The notes: generated from the sequence alone by a model not told the origin. Shown: positions 1 to 8,412, counted from the stretch's first letter. The stretch is 64,000 nucleotides of DNA from Pedobacter roseus (GCF_014395225.1 NZ_CP060723.1:744001-808000); one strand, 5' to 3'. A program made the numbers and translations.

Positions 1-1
1 A

Positions 2-373
2 TTAAATTGGCAGTATGGTTTCTTTACAAGTAAATCTAACAATTATCAATTTATTAAAAGCGATATCAGCCTGGTAGATCCTGAAAATACTTCGAGAAAT
101 ATAACTATTGCGAAGGATGAGGGATTGGATAGGCTAGTTTTGCCCATCAATGCAGTTAGGGTTAACTCTTCAATTCAACAAATGGTAAGAGATACACTCT
201 ATTTAGAAGCAGGATCCAGATCTATAGCCTTGTATTTATTTAAAAGACATCCATCCTATAGAAATATAGATTTTTCTATACAAACATATAATAGAAAAAT
301 TAAAATTGATCAGACCAGGTTTGCACTTACAACTAAACTTGATACATTGTTTAACCGCAGAATTAGTTATTAA
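2..373 (+). CDS. C-terminal part of an unrecognised protein (5' end outside window)
   Basis: An open frame runs without a stop from base 2 to the TAA at 371-373, giving the last 123 residues of a protein that begins before the window. The TTG at 125 is only an internal codon. The visible part is rich in Asn, Ser, Ile and Arg and has no recognisable motif, membrane segment or cysteine pattern, so I cannot name it. It is followed by 220 bases without a gene before the convergent end of dnaX. Confidence 0.6.
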   Translation, partial: LNWQYGFFTSKSNNYQFIKSDISLVDPENTSRNITIAKDEGLDRLVLPINAVRVNSSIQQMVRDTLYLEAGSRSIALYLFKRHPSYRNIDFSIQTYNRKIKIDQTRFALTTKLDTLFNRRISY

Positions 374-593
374 TTTTTCAAGAGCATAGCCTGTAAAGAT
401 TGCTCATTACAATTATTTGTGATTTTATGAACATCAGAAATTATAGATAAGCAATTAATCTTAACGTAGCTTAAACGAAATCTTATGGAAGAGTTAGTTG
501 GCTTATTTCGCGGACTTTGCAATTGATGCAATGGAGAAGTGCAGAATATGGTAAAATATACAAAGAGAAAAAAACAGATTTGCTTCGCTATGG

Positions 594-2420
594 TTAAGGA
601 TTAATATCTAAATTAAATCTTCTGCGCAGTTCATCAAGCTTAGGGTTTTTGTTCACCAGGTAATCGTACTTTTCGCGGTTACCATAAAGCCTGTTTTCTA
701 TTTTACGCTCTACCAGTTTATAGGTAACTTCTACACCAAAGTTTCGGAGTTCGTTCCGTAAAAAGTTTAAAAGATCAACCGATTCCTGCTGTATCAGGTG
801 TTCCTGCGTTTTACTCTCTACCGAAATCTCAATTAATTCAGGATTTAGAAGCGTAGGGGCAAAATTATTTAAAATGGTAAAAAGATTAATTTTGTCGGCA
901 GCTTTAAGCTTTTGTGTATATATGCTCCAGATTTCCAATAAGCGATCGTAACTAAAAACTTCGCGGGCCTCTCCGGTTGCTTTTTTTGGACCTTTATCTT
1001 CCTCCTCCTGCGCAATGCGATCAAAATCATTTAGTGAGGGAATGAGCATGCTTGCCGCACCAGCCTTTGGAATATTAATGTTGATGGAAGTTGTAGATGG
1101 CGAAGGACTGCTAACCCTGGGCATTTCCTTTGCTTTTTCCTCTACAGGGATGCTGGGTAAAACAGGCGCACTAATGGTAGGGGCTGGAGCAGAAACAGTG
1201 TTTTCGCTTTCGGCTTTTGGCTTCGGGCTTTCAACCTGTTCAGCTACGACATTAGTTTTTTTTTTATCCTGATCTCCGTCAGTTGCTGTGTTATTAGTGT
1301 TTAAAGGTTGTTGTGCTAAATTGACGACCGAGCGGATATGGCACATTTTAATCAGTGCCAACTCTACCTGTAAACGCTGGTTTTTAGAATTTTTGTAATT
1401 TAAATCGCAGGTATTGGCTAAATTCAGCGCTGTTAACAGGAACGATAATTCTGTTTGTCTGCACTGATCGAGGTATTTTTGTTTGATATTTTCACTTACC
1501 TCCAACAATTTAATGGTAGCTGCATCTTTACCTACCAACAGGTTACGGAAGTGACTGGCCAAGCCATTTATAAAGTTGTTGCCATCAAAACCATTGTTCA
1601 AAATTTCATCGAACAAAAGTAAAGTCTGGCTCACTTCTGCAGCAGTTAAGTAAGAAGTAAGTTTAAAAAAGTAATCGTAATCTAAAATGTTCAGGTTATC
1701 AATTACCGCTTTATATGTAATGTTCTTATTGGCATAACTGGCAATCTGATCGAACATCGAAAGCGCATCACGCAATCCACCATCTGCTTTTTGGGCAATA
1801 ATGTGTAAACCATCACTTTCGAAAGCAATATTTTCGCGTTGGGCAATGGTTGACAGGTGGCTGGCAATATCTTCTACCTGGATACGGTTGAAATCAAAAA
1901 TCTGACAACGTGATAAAATGGTTGGCAGGATTTTATGTTTCTCGGTAGTGGCCAGGATAAAAATGGCATAAGAAGGCGGTTCTTCCAACGTTTTCAGAAA
2001 GGCATTAAATGCACTTTGTGATAACATGTGAACCTCATCAATAATATAAATTTTATACTTTCCGGCTTGTGGCGGTATACGTACCTGCTCAATTAAACTA
2101 CGGATATCGTCAACTGAGTTGTTCGATGCCGCATCCAATTCGTGCACATTAAAAGAATGTCCGTTCTGGAATGAAAGGCAATTATCGCATTGGCCGCAAG
2201 CTTCCATTTCTGCTGTAGGGTTGGTACAGTTAATGGTTTTGGCAAGGATACGTGCGCAGGTAGTTTTTCCTACCCCACGTGGTCCGCAAAATAGAAATGC
2301 CTGGGCAAGCTGGTTGTTTTTGATGGCATTTTTTAGCGTACCGGTAATATGCTGCTGGCCAACTACGGTTTCGAAGGTGGCTGGGCGGTATTTACGGGCA
2401 GAAACGATAAAATTTTCCAT
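594..2420 (-). CDS. dnaX: DNA polymerase III subunit gamma/tau (clamp loader ATPase)
   Basis: Motor subunit of the clamp-loader complex that places the beta sliding clamp on primed DNA; cytoplasmic. Numbering from the upstream GTG at 2426: the start region reads ENFIVSARKYRP, Walker A GPRGVGKTT is at 48-56, zinc-module cysteines are C67, C77, C80 and C83, Walker B IIDEVH is near 128-133, and sensor SRC is near 172-174. After the AAA+ and collar domains (about residue 370) comes a low-complexity Pro/Ser/Glu linker and then a tau-like C-terminal region. I chose the ATG at 2420 over the GTG at 2426 because MENFIVSARKYRP is the usual Bacteroidota start. At 1256-1265 the coding strand carries ten A in a row (three Lys codons), just after the ATPase core, a possible slippage site (see findings). 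Confidence 0.97.
   Translation of the reverse strand: MENFIVSARKYRPATFETVVGQQHITGTLKNAIKNNQLAQAFLFCGPRGVGKTTCARILAKTINCTNPTAEMEACGQCDNCLSFQNGHSFNVHELDAASNNSVDDIRSLIEQVRIPPQAGKYKIYIIDEVHMLSQSAFNAFLKTLEEPPSYAIFILATTEKHKILPTILSRCQIFDFNRIQVEDIASHLSTIAQRENIAFESDGLHIIAQKADGGLRDALSMFDQIASYANKNITYKAVIDNLNILDYDYFFKLTSYLTAAEVSQTLLLFDEILNNGFDGNNFINGLASHFRNLLVGKDAATIKLLEVSENIKQKYLDQCRQTELSFLLTALNLANTCDLNYKNSKNQRLQVELALIKMCHIRSVVNLAQQPLNTNNTATDGDQDKKKTNVVAEQVESPKPKAESENTVSAPAPTISAPVLPSIPVEEKAKEMPRVSSPSPSTTSININIPKAGAASMLIPSLNDFDRIAQEEEDKGPKKATGEAREVFSYDRLLEIWSIYTQKLKAADKINLFTILNNFAPTLLNPELIEISVESKTQEHLIQQESVDLLNFLRNELRNFGVEVTYKLVERKIENRLYGNREKYDYLVNKNPKLDELRRRFNLDINP
1256..1265 (-). promoter_or_regulatory. 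Ten-A slippery run in dnaX, possible programmed slippage site
   Basis: The coding strand reads GAT followed by ten A and then CTAATGTCGTAG. In frame it encodes Asp-Lys-Lys-Lys-Thr-Asn-Val. One extra A, or a -1 ribosomal shift, gives Lys-Lys-Lys-Asn-stop (TAA). One A fewer gives Lys-Lys-Lys-Leu-Met-Ser-stop (TAG). Either product would be a truncated gamma-like ATPase of about 390 residues. This is directly visible; its use in vivo is inference. Confidence 0.55.
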
Positions 2421-2556
2421 CGGCACGAAAATAGGAAAAATTTAGGTGTTGTAAGATTGAAAAGTTGGAATGTGGAAAAGTTGAAATGCAGAAATGATTT
2501 GTAAAAGAACGCGTAACATTTAATAATAAAATTAATCTAATCATAAAACTTTATAA

Positions 2557-3303
2557 ATGAGGATATTAATTTTTATTAGCGCGATATTGTTGTCTTTTGC
2601 TAATGCTTCAATGGCACAGGTTGATACTATAAATGCACAAAACCATAAATTGGTGATGAGCAATCTGAAAGAGGGAAAAACCATTTACCTGGTTTATATG
2701 ACAGATTCTCTTGAAACGAAACGGACTGTCGGCGATATATGGGAAAGAACAACTACTTTTAAAAAAAGAGATAAAAATGAAGTTGTAGAATTTGGCTGGA
2801 AATGGCTTCACAGCGATTCTCTGATCGCCACAATAACTAATATTTGTGATAGAAAAACGCTGGCGCCAATTTATCATTATGCAAATTATAAACGCAGAGG
2901 TATTTTTGCCTACGATTATAAAAATGGCTTGATGCAGCCATCTGATAGCGTGAAAAATAATGATGCAATAAAAAAAGGTCCTGTTAAATTGGATATTCCG
3001 ATCATTTCATGGGAGCAGGATTTAGAAACTTATGCCTTATTGCCAGTTAAAAAGGTTGGCCAGCAATTTGATATTTCCTTTTTTGATCCCAATGAAAAAT
3101 CAGCAACCTACCACCGCTATGAAGTAGTTGGCAAAGATAATTTGAAATTGAATGCAGATATTTCGGCTAAGTGCTGGCTGCTTAAAATTAATTACACTAA
3201 AGATAGTTATGCGATTTTCTGGCTAACCGAGAAATCAAAAGAGGTAATTAAAATGAAAGAATATTATAAAGGTAACTATCGTATAAAAGTGAAGCAATAT
3301 TGA
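2557..3303 (+). CDS. Secreted protein of unknown function
   Basis: Encodes 248 residues. The first 20 residues (MRILIFISAILLSFANASMA) are a clear signal peptide, so the protein is exported to periplasm or surface. The rest is a soluble, beta-rich sequence with many Lys, Tyr and Asp and no catalytic motif I recognise; single cysteines near positions 97 and 207 are far apart. It stands alone: dnaX lies behind it on the other strand and a convergent peptidase ends 5 bases after its stop. Function unknown. Confidence 0.75.
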   Translation: MRILIFISAILLSFANASMAQVDTINAQNHKLVMSNLKEGKTIYLVYMTDSLETKRTVGDIWERTTTFKKRDKNEVVEFGWKWLHSDSLIATITNICDRKTLAPIYHYANYKRRGIFAYDYKNGLMQPSDSVKNNDAIKKGPVKLDIPIISWEQDLETYALLPVKKVGQQFDISFFDPNEKSATYHRYEVVGKDNLKLNADISAKCWLLKINYTKDSYAIFWLTEKSKEVIKMKEYYKGNYRIKVKQY

Positions 3304-3307
3304 GATG

Positions 3308-4063
3308 TTAACGATGCAGGTTATAAAACTGTTTATAACTTGCTTCAAATGCATTAAAACTGCCGTAAGTAAGTTCTATCGCTTTTTCAGTATCATAGCC
3401 CTTCGCAGTTAGTTTGATGATGTTTTTTAATGCCGTGGTGCTTTTGTTTTTAACGAAATAATAGATCATACTATAGGCCGTATTATAATTATCATCGATC
3501 CCATGACCGTAAAAAGTGCCATCGTAGATCCTGAAAAAAGTTTTTAACCTGTCCGTATCCTTAAAATCCAATCCTGCCTTTATGCTTTTAATCCGGTTAC
3601 TCTGCGGGTAGGAGTATAAATTTCCTTCACTGTCAAAATCTAAGGTTTCGAAAAACTCAGCCAGGCCCTCATTTAACCATTTTGGTGCTTTTTGATAATT
3701 GAACTGGAAAATACTATGACTGGCCTCGTGCAAGGCCACGGGAATAAAATCGCCACTCTTCATAATAAAAGCCTGGTTTATTGCCGGAATGTAGAATCCG
3801 GTTGATGATGGCGCGTTATACTTATTTTTTTCTATGCGGTAATCTTTTGATTTTCCATAAAGATTGATTTTAACAGGAACAGTAATGTTATTGCTGGTTT
3901 CGAAAATTTCGTTGCAGAACATGCGCTCATAAGCAATTAGTTTTTCTATTTTCTTTTGCTCATTGTCGCTTATTTTGCAATTAACAAGGTTGATCTCTAC
4001 ATATTGGGCGTAAGTTGAGAGGCTGATAGAACTTGATATTAGAAATAATAGTAGTTTATTCAT
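3308..4063 (-). CDS. Exported gluzincin-type zinc metallopeptidase (MA clan, DUF1570-like)
   Basis: A 251-residue protein with a signal peptide ending at about residue 19 (SLSTYAQ). The zinc peptidase signature is complete: H112-E113-A-S-H116 for zinc binding and the catalytic base, and about 16 residues later WLNEGLAEFFE with the third zinc ligand E132. This HExxH...NEGxAE arrangement is that of gluzincin peptidases of the DUF1570 / peptidase MA type. The substrate cannot be read from the sequence. It is a single gene, convergent with the secreted protein at 2557-3303 and followed on the other side by an outer-membrane protein in the opposite direction. Confidence 0.8.
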   Translation of the reverse strand: MNKLLLFLISSSISLSTYAQYVEINLVNCKISDNEQKKIEKLIAYERMFCNEIFETSNNITVPVKINLYGKSKDYRIEKNKYNAPSSTGFYIPAINQAFIMKSGDFIPVALHEASHSIFQFNYQKAPKWLNEGLAEFFETLDFDSEGNLYSYPQSNRIKSIKAGLDFKDTDRLKTFFRIYDGTFYGHGIDDNYNTAYSMIYYFVKNKSTTALKNIIKLTAKGYDTEKAIELTYGSFNAFEASYKQFYNLHR

Positions 4064-4166
4064 TCTTATATTTAAAACTGTTAATTTAAGACAAGTAAAT
4101 ATAAGCTATCGATTTTTTTTAAAATGTAGTTTGTGTTTCTATATTTGGCGAATCTTAAAATTAATC

Positions 4167-5408
4167 ATGAAACGCTTTTTCTTATTGTTGCAGCTTCTGC
4201 TGCCAATCATTTCTCTTGCCCAATCTAATTTTAAAAAAGGCTTTATTATCAATAATAATAAAGATACTATTTCCGGATTTATAGATTATCGAGAACAAAT
4301 TAATAACCCGGTTTCGATAAATTTTAAAAGGACTGTTAACGGTGAAGCTGATGTTTTTGGTTTAAAGGATCTTTTAGGTTTTGAGGTTGAGGGTATGGTT
4401 AACTTTAAAAAATATGTAGTAACCATAAGTTTAAGTAAAACCAACAGAGAAGATTTATCAGTCGGCATAGATACATCTAATAAAATTGATGCAGTTTTTT
4501 TAAAGGTTTTACAAAGCGGAGAAAATATTACTCTGTTTTCTTATCAGGATAATATTAAACTTAGGTATTATGTGTTAGAAAAAGGCAATTTAACACCTGT
4601 GGAGTTAATCAGAAATATATATTACGATCCACAGAATAATTCAGTAACCTTAGTTCAGAACAAGTACATTAGTCAGATACAAGAACTTTTAAGAAGATTT
4701 AATCTTACCAGGAGTGAAAGTGAATTAAAGGGTTTTAAATTTTATAACAATGATCTGATAAAAATGGCAACTTTTATCAATAATAAAAGTCAGGAAAAAG
4801 CTAAATTTTCATCAGCCCGTTTTTTTGCCGGTGCCGGTGTAAGCATCAGTCAGGCTCGGTACAAAGGAGCCAACGAACTTAACAGTACAGATGCAAGAGG
4901 TAACACCTCAATAATGCCTATGGCAAGTGTAGGCATTGATTTGTTTTTTAACCCAGCCGTTAGAAAATTGATTTTTAGAACGGAATTGTCATTTCTAACG
5001 GGTAAGTATAATTTATCTGTTACTTCTGAAGAAGCAGCAAAGGCATTGATTACACACGAATTTAATCAGTCTGTAATTAATCTTACACCACAGTTGATTT
5101 ATAATTTTTACAATACCGATAAGATCAAAGTTTTTGGTGGTATTGGTTTGGGACTTAATCTAGCTTCTTACAATAAAAATCAGAGAACTCGTTTTAACGC
5201 CTTAAATGGAGAAACATTCAGTATGGAAGAAGTTAAACTGGAAAAATTTTACTTCTCTTTTCCAATTAATTTAGGGGTAGTAGTAAATAAAAGAGTTGAG
5301 TTTCTGCTTGGAGCTTCTGTACCAGAAGCAATCAGTGATTATCTTGGCTTTAAGGTAGAAATTAAAAGATACAAATTGGGTGTGAGGTATCTTTTTGGGA
5401 AAAATTAG
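4167..5408 (+). CDS. Outer-membrane beta-barrel protein, uncharacterised
   Basis: 413 residues from the ATG at 4167, chosen because it starts a signal peptide (MKRFFLLLQLLLPIISLAQ); the frame is open further upstream to 4131. The N-terminal half reads like a small exported domain (KGFIINNNKDTISGFIDY). The second half, from about residue 220 (ARFFAGAGVSISQARY), has the alternating Gly/aromatic strands and C-terminal LGVRYLFGK typical of eight-stranded barrels in Bacteroidota. No substrate or partner is evident. The lipoprotein gene at 5450 follows in the same direction after about 40 bases and may be cotranscribed. Confidence 0.72.
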   Translation: MKRFFLLLQLLLPIISLAQSNFKKGFIINNNKDTISGFIDYREQINNPVSINFKRTVNGEADVFGLKDLLGFEVEGMVNFKKYVVTISLSKTNREDLSVGIDTSNKIDAVFLKVLQSGENITLFSYQDNIKLRYYVLEKGNLTPVELIRNIYYDPQNNSVTLVQNKYISQIQELLRRFNLTRSESELKGFKFYNNDLIKMATFINNKSQEKAKFSSARFFAGAGVSISQARYKGANELNSTDARGNTSIMPMASVGIDLFFNPAVRKLIFRTELSFLTGKYNLSVTSEEAAKALITHEFNQSVINLTPQLIYNFYNTDKIKVFGGIGLGLNLASYNKNQRTRFNALNGETFSMEEVKLEKFYFSFPINLGVVVNKRVEFLLGASVPEAISDYLGFKVEIKRYKLGVRYLFGKN

Positions 5409-5449
5409 TATTTTCTAGAATAACATTATTGTTTTATTTAGTTGAAAAA

Positions 5450-5866
5450 ATGAAATACAATATCTTTATTAATTGCATCCTATCCTGCTTATTCCTAATC
5501 GTAGCCTCTTGTAAAAAAGAACCGATAGATGATTTCAAAAGCAAAATTATTGGCGAATGGAAATATGAGAAACTGGTTGAAAAGAATTATGATTATACGG
5601 GTAAATTGTTGAATGAAAGATATTTTGCTACAACAAGGGGCGAATATTATCATTTTAAGAAAGATGGGACAGCAATTCAATATTTTGACCAGATTTCAGA
5701 CAACACTTATAAAATCACTTCAGATACTAGATTTGAACTAAATACGGGGCTTGTTAATCCATGTAGATTGGTGAGTATTGATAAAAAATCTTTTGTTTTC
5801 GTTGTTGAAGGACCGAGAAGAGAAAAGGCTGACTATATAGAATACACTCATTTCTTAATCAAATAG
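5450..5866 (+). CDS. Small lipoprotein, lipocalin-like fold possible
   Basis: 138 residues from the ATG at 5450. The first 22 residues form a lipoprotein signal with lipobox IVASC, so the protein is probably anchored in a membrane by its Cys. The sequence after it (KIIGEWKYEKLVEKNYDYTG) resembles the start of small lipocalin-like lipoproteins common in Bacteroidota: a Trp in the first strand, then short beta strands with a basic C-terminus. The family is a guess from pattern only. It lies directly behind the barrel protein gene. Confidence 0.65.
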   Translation: MKYNIFINCILSCLFLIVASCKKEPIDDFKSKIIGEWKYEKLVEKNYDYTGKLLNERYFATTRGEYYHFKKDGTAIQYFDQISDNTYKITSDTRFELNTGLVNPCRLVSIDKKSFVFVVEGPRREKADYIEYTHFLIK

Positions 5867-5870
5867 GCAA

Positions 5871-6734
5871 TTATTTTATAATAGCCTTCAATTCATGTCT
5901 GTATTCCGAAGCGCTTTTACCCGTAAATTCCTTAAATAATTTATTAAAATGGCTAAAATTGTTAAAACCGCTTTCGTAAGAGATATTGGCGATGCTGATT
6001 GGTTTTTCGGCCAAAAGTTTGGAAGCATGTACCACACGGTATTCGTTGACAAAATGAGTAAAGGTTTTCTTGGTGATTTTTTTAAAATAACGGCAAAATG
6101 AAGGAACCGTCATACTCGACATTTCTGCGACATGTTGTAAACTGATCTGTTCCTGGAAATGATCTTTCACATAGTTGAAAATCATATTGATGCGATCGTT
6201 ATCCTGCACCTCCATTTCCATCGAAAAACCATCAGCATTTAAAATTTTATAATCGTTGGCCAGTTCGAGTTCCTTTAAAACACTCAATAAAGTTAAAAGC
6301 CTCTCAAAAGGCGCCTGATCATCCATCATTTCTATCCTGTCGCCGACCAAATTCATGGTTTCGCTGCCAAAAGCGATCCCATCTTTCGCCTTATCAAATA
6401 ATTCGTGGATACCTTTAATTTCCTGCAGACCTAAAAAAGTACTGCCCAAAAAATCCGGCTTCATCTGGATTACCGTTTCGTTTTTGTTCCCGGTGTTGGT
6501 ATCAGTAAAACCGCAATGGGGCAGGTTGCTGCCGATCAGGATCAGATCGCCATCGGTATAATAAGAAACGTGACTGCCGATCTGCCTTTTGCCGGCGCCG
6601 CCATTTACAAATACCATTTCGATTTCCGGGTGGTAATGCCAGAGATGCGCCATATTATTGGCATTTTCTACATATTTTGAATAATAGAACGAACTCCCGA
6701 AAGAGGGTTCGACAACCTCGAAACTTGGTTTCAT
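5871..6734 (-). CDS. AraC-family transcriptional regulator with cupin sensor domain
   Basis: 287 residues. The N-terminal half is an AraC-type cupin: HLWHYHPEIEMVFVNGGAG is the usual ligand-pocket strand with three His near residues 30-35. The C-terminal 100 residues form the two-HTH AraC/XylS domain (FNYVKDHFQEQISLQHVAEM, later ISYESGFNNFSHFNKLFKEFTG). Proteins of this form usually control sugar-uptake or sugar-breakdown genes, but no such gene is next to it, so the target is unknown. It ends 4 bases from the convergent lipoprotein gene. Confidence 0.9.
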   Translation of the reverse strand: MKPSFEVVEPSFGSSFYYSKYVENANNMAHLWHYHPEIEMVFVNGGAGKRQIGSHVSYYTDGDLILIGSNLPHCGFTDTNTGNKNETVIQMKPDFLGSTFLGLQEIKGIHELFDKAKDGIAFGSETMNLVGDRIEMMDDQAPFERLLTLLSVLKELELANDYKILNADGFSMEMEVQDNDRINMIFNYVKDHFQEQISLQHVAEMSSMTVPSFCRYFKKITKKTFTHFVNEYRVVHASKLLAEKPISIANISYESGFNNFSHFNKLFKEFTGKSASEYRHELKAIIK

Positions 6735-6916
6735 TATTTGCTGAATTATGTTTCTAATTTACATAAAAAATATGCTTTATTATAACTTTTGATAGAATCG
6801 CTGTTGAATTGGGGTAATATAGCATAGAAAGTGGAAAATATGCAACTAACTATACGCAAATTACCTTCTTACCTTAGTACCATCATATAATGATTAACTC
6901 TTTAAAAATATTGGTT

Positions 6917-7510
6917 ATGAAAAAGTTCTTAAAAATCGGTTTAATGGCAGCGTTATTTTTTACTGCTACGGGTGTTCACGCTAACGATGATGATTTTACA
7001 TTAAAGGTAAGAGGCGAAAAAGAAAAATATATCCGTTTTACTGCTGACAAAGCAGAAAATGTGAATTTATCACTCCTGGGTTCAGGTGATGAGGTTTTGT
7101 TTGAAGAAAACATTCACGCTACAGCATTCTCAAGCAAGGTTTATGATTTAAATGCACTTCCTGATGGAAAATATGTACTTAAAGTAGAGTCTGATTTAAA
7201 ACTGGCTAAATATACCGTGACCATTAAAGATGGTGAGGCTATTGTTTCTGAACCAAAAATCTCTAACATCTTTAAACCTGTTTATACTCAAAAAGATCAG
7301 GTAGTTACGCTTAACCTTGAAAATTTAGATAAAAGCCCAATCGAAGTTAAAGTATACAACGAATACAATGATGAAGTTTACAACGAGGTTTTCAAAGATA
7401 AAGAGCAGTTGACTAAAAAATTCAATATTAGCAAAACGGATTCAAGAGAGTTAACTTTCGTGGTTAAATTTAAAGATGAGTCTTTCGTTAAAACGATACA
7501 AACTTACTAA
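6917..7510 (+). CDS. Exported protein of unknown function
   Basis: 197 residues from the ATG at 6917, preferred over the ATG at 6890 because it begins the signal peptide MKKFLKIGLMAALFFTATG with cleavage near VHA-ND. The mature part is acidic, rich in Lys/Glu/Val, and looks like two beta-sandwich repeats, each with a DxxxLxDGKYVLKV-like strand pattern. Similar short exported beta proteins are common in Sphingobacteriaceae but have no known role. A strong terminator follows. Confidence 0.75.
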   Translation: MKKFLKIGLMAALFFTATGVHANDDDFTLKVRGEKEKYIRFTADKAENVNLSLLGSGDEVLFEENIHATAFSSKVYDLNALPDGKYVLKVESDLKLAKYTVTIKDGEAIVSEPKISNIFKPVYTQKDQVVTLNLENLDKSPIEVKVYNEYNDEVYNEVFKDKEQLTKKFNISKTDSRELTFVVKFKDESFVKTIQTY

Positions 7511-7531
7511 CAACAACAGCTAATTGATATA

Positions 7532-7566
7532 GGGGGATTGTCTTGATAGATAATTCCCCTTTTTTT
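7532..7566 (+). terminator. Rho-independent terminator after the exported protein gene
   Basis: GGGGGATT at 7532-7539 pairs with AATTCCCC at 7552-7559 (one G-U pair) around a 12-base loop and is followed by seven T. It ends the transcript of the gene that stops at 7510. Confidence 0.8.
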
Positions 7567-7615
7567 ATGTAAGATGGATGAGGTAAGACGGATAATGTGA
7601 TATCCAAAGTTTTCA

Positions 7616-7690
7616 ATTTCCATCATCCGTTTTCCATCTTCCATTTTCAAACACCCATCTTCCATTTCACCTTTCCCATCTCACATTATA
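7616..7690. repeat. Degenerate CCATC-type intergenic repeat
   Basis: The stretch repeats variants of CCATCTTCCATTTTC (Pu-Py-biased units such as CCATCATCC, CCATCTTCC, CCCATCTTCC, CCCATCTCAC). The same word family recurs in intergenic gaps at about 10525-10563, 12951-12970, 13088-13130, 13918-13947, 31116-31144, 31270-31297, 31429-31452 and 49524-49556, on both strands. It contains no gene. Confidence 0.55.
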
Positions 7691-7705
7691 AAATGTAACT
7701 AATCC

Positions 7706-7736
7706 TTTGATTTAAAGAAAAATATTGTTACTTTTG
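7706..7736 (+). promoter_or_regulatory. Bacteroidota-type promoter of the rpsF operon
   Basis: TTTG at 7706-7709 and TACTTTTG at 7729-7736 match the Bacteroidota sigma-ABfr pattern (TTTG, about 19 bp, TAnnTTTG). The transcript would start near 7741, at CCCGTAATATACCTCGGG, a possible 4-bp hairpin at the very 5' end of the rpsF leader. Confidence 0.75.
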
Positions 7737-7788
7737 CATCCCCGTAATATACCTCGGGATTAAAAAATTAAAAACTTAATTAATAACA

Positions 7789-8145
7789 ATGAATCAGTAC
7801 GAAACTGTTATCGTTCTAACCCCGTTGTTATCAGAAGAGGCTGCAAAAGAGGCATTAGCCAAATTTAAAGCAGTTCTTACTGACAACAGTGCCGAAATTA
7901 TCCAGGAAGATAATTGGGGTTTGAGAAAATTAGCGTATCCAATTGATAAAAAATCAAACGGATTCTTCAGCTTAACTGAATATAAAGCTTCAGGAGATTT
8001 GATCGCAAAATTAGAGCTTGAATTAAAACGCGATGAGCGTGTGTTACGTTTCTTAACTATCCGTTTAGACAAACACGCAATTGCTTACAATGAGAAAAAG
8101 CGTAGTGGTGCTTTTAACAAAAAAACTAAGGAGGTTGCAGCGTAA
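7789..8145 (+). CDS. rpsF: 30S ribosomal protein bS6
   Basis: 118 residues with the bS6 start [15 protein letters not shown] and the characteristic [15 protein letters not shown] and [15 protein letters not shown] segments. It binds 16S rRNA in the platform as a heterodimer with bS18. The C-terminal tail is basic ([16 protein letters not shown]). In Bacteroidota ribosomes bS6 together with bS18 and bS21 helps bury the 3' end of 16S rRNA. First gene of a three-gene operon; its own start has only an A-rich upstream region, no Shine-Dalgarno. Confidence 0.98.
   Translation: MNQYETVIVLTPLLSEEAAKEALAKFKAVLTDNSAEIIQEDNWGLRKLAYPIDKKSNGFFSLTEYKASGDLIAKLELELKRDERVLRFLTIRLDKHAIAYNEKKRSGAFNKKTKEVAA
8128..8134 (+). 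promoter_or_regulatory. Strong Shine-Dalgarno sequence before rpsR
   Basis: AAGGAGG ends 10 bases before the rpsR ATG at 8145, inside the end of rpsF. Such a full anti-SD match is exceptional in this phylum, where nearly all other starts in the window lack one. Confidence 0.8.
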
Positions 8146-8408
8146 TGGCAAGAGAACAAATTCAATACGTAACTGCCCCTAAAGTAGAGGATAACCGTAA
8201 AAAATATTGCCGTTTCAAGAAAAACGGAATTAAATACATCGATTACAAGGATGCAAATTTCTTGTTGAAATTTATTAACGATCAAGGTAAATTATTACCA
8301 CGCCGTTTAACTGGTACTTCGTTAAAATTCCAACGTAAAGTGGCTCAGGCAGTTAAACGTGCCCGTCATATCGGTTTGTTACCTTTCGTTGCTGATCAAT
8401 TAAAATAG
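8145..8408 (+). CDS. rpsR: 30S ribosomal protein bS18
   Basis: 87 residues with typical bS18 segments: [39 protein letters not shown] and [14 protein letters not shown]. It forms a heterodimer with bS6 on the ribosomal platform. Its ATG overlaps the rpsF stop by one base (TAATG), so translation can be coupled. It is preceded by AAGGAGG at 8128-8134, and its own stop codon lies within the AGGAGG that serves rplI. Length and sequence are normal for the family. Confidence 0.98.
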   Translation: MAREQIQYVTAPKVEDNRKKYCRFKKNGIKYIDYKDANFLLKFINDQGKLLPRRLTGTSLKFQRKVAQAVKRARHIGLLPFVADQLK

Positions 8409-8412
8409 GAGG
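8407..8412 (+). promoter_or_regulatory. Strong Shine-Dalgarno sequence before rplI
   Basis: AGGAGG overlaps the rpsR stop codon (TAG at 8406-8408) and ends 8 bases before the rplI ATG at 8421, an ideal spacing. Confidence 0.8.

Noticed and set aside
2119..2445. 108-codon ORF on the plus strand inside dnaX
   Set aside because: Antisense shadow of the well-supported dnaX frame.
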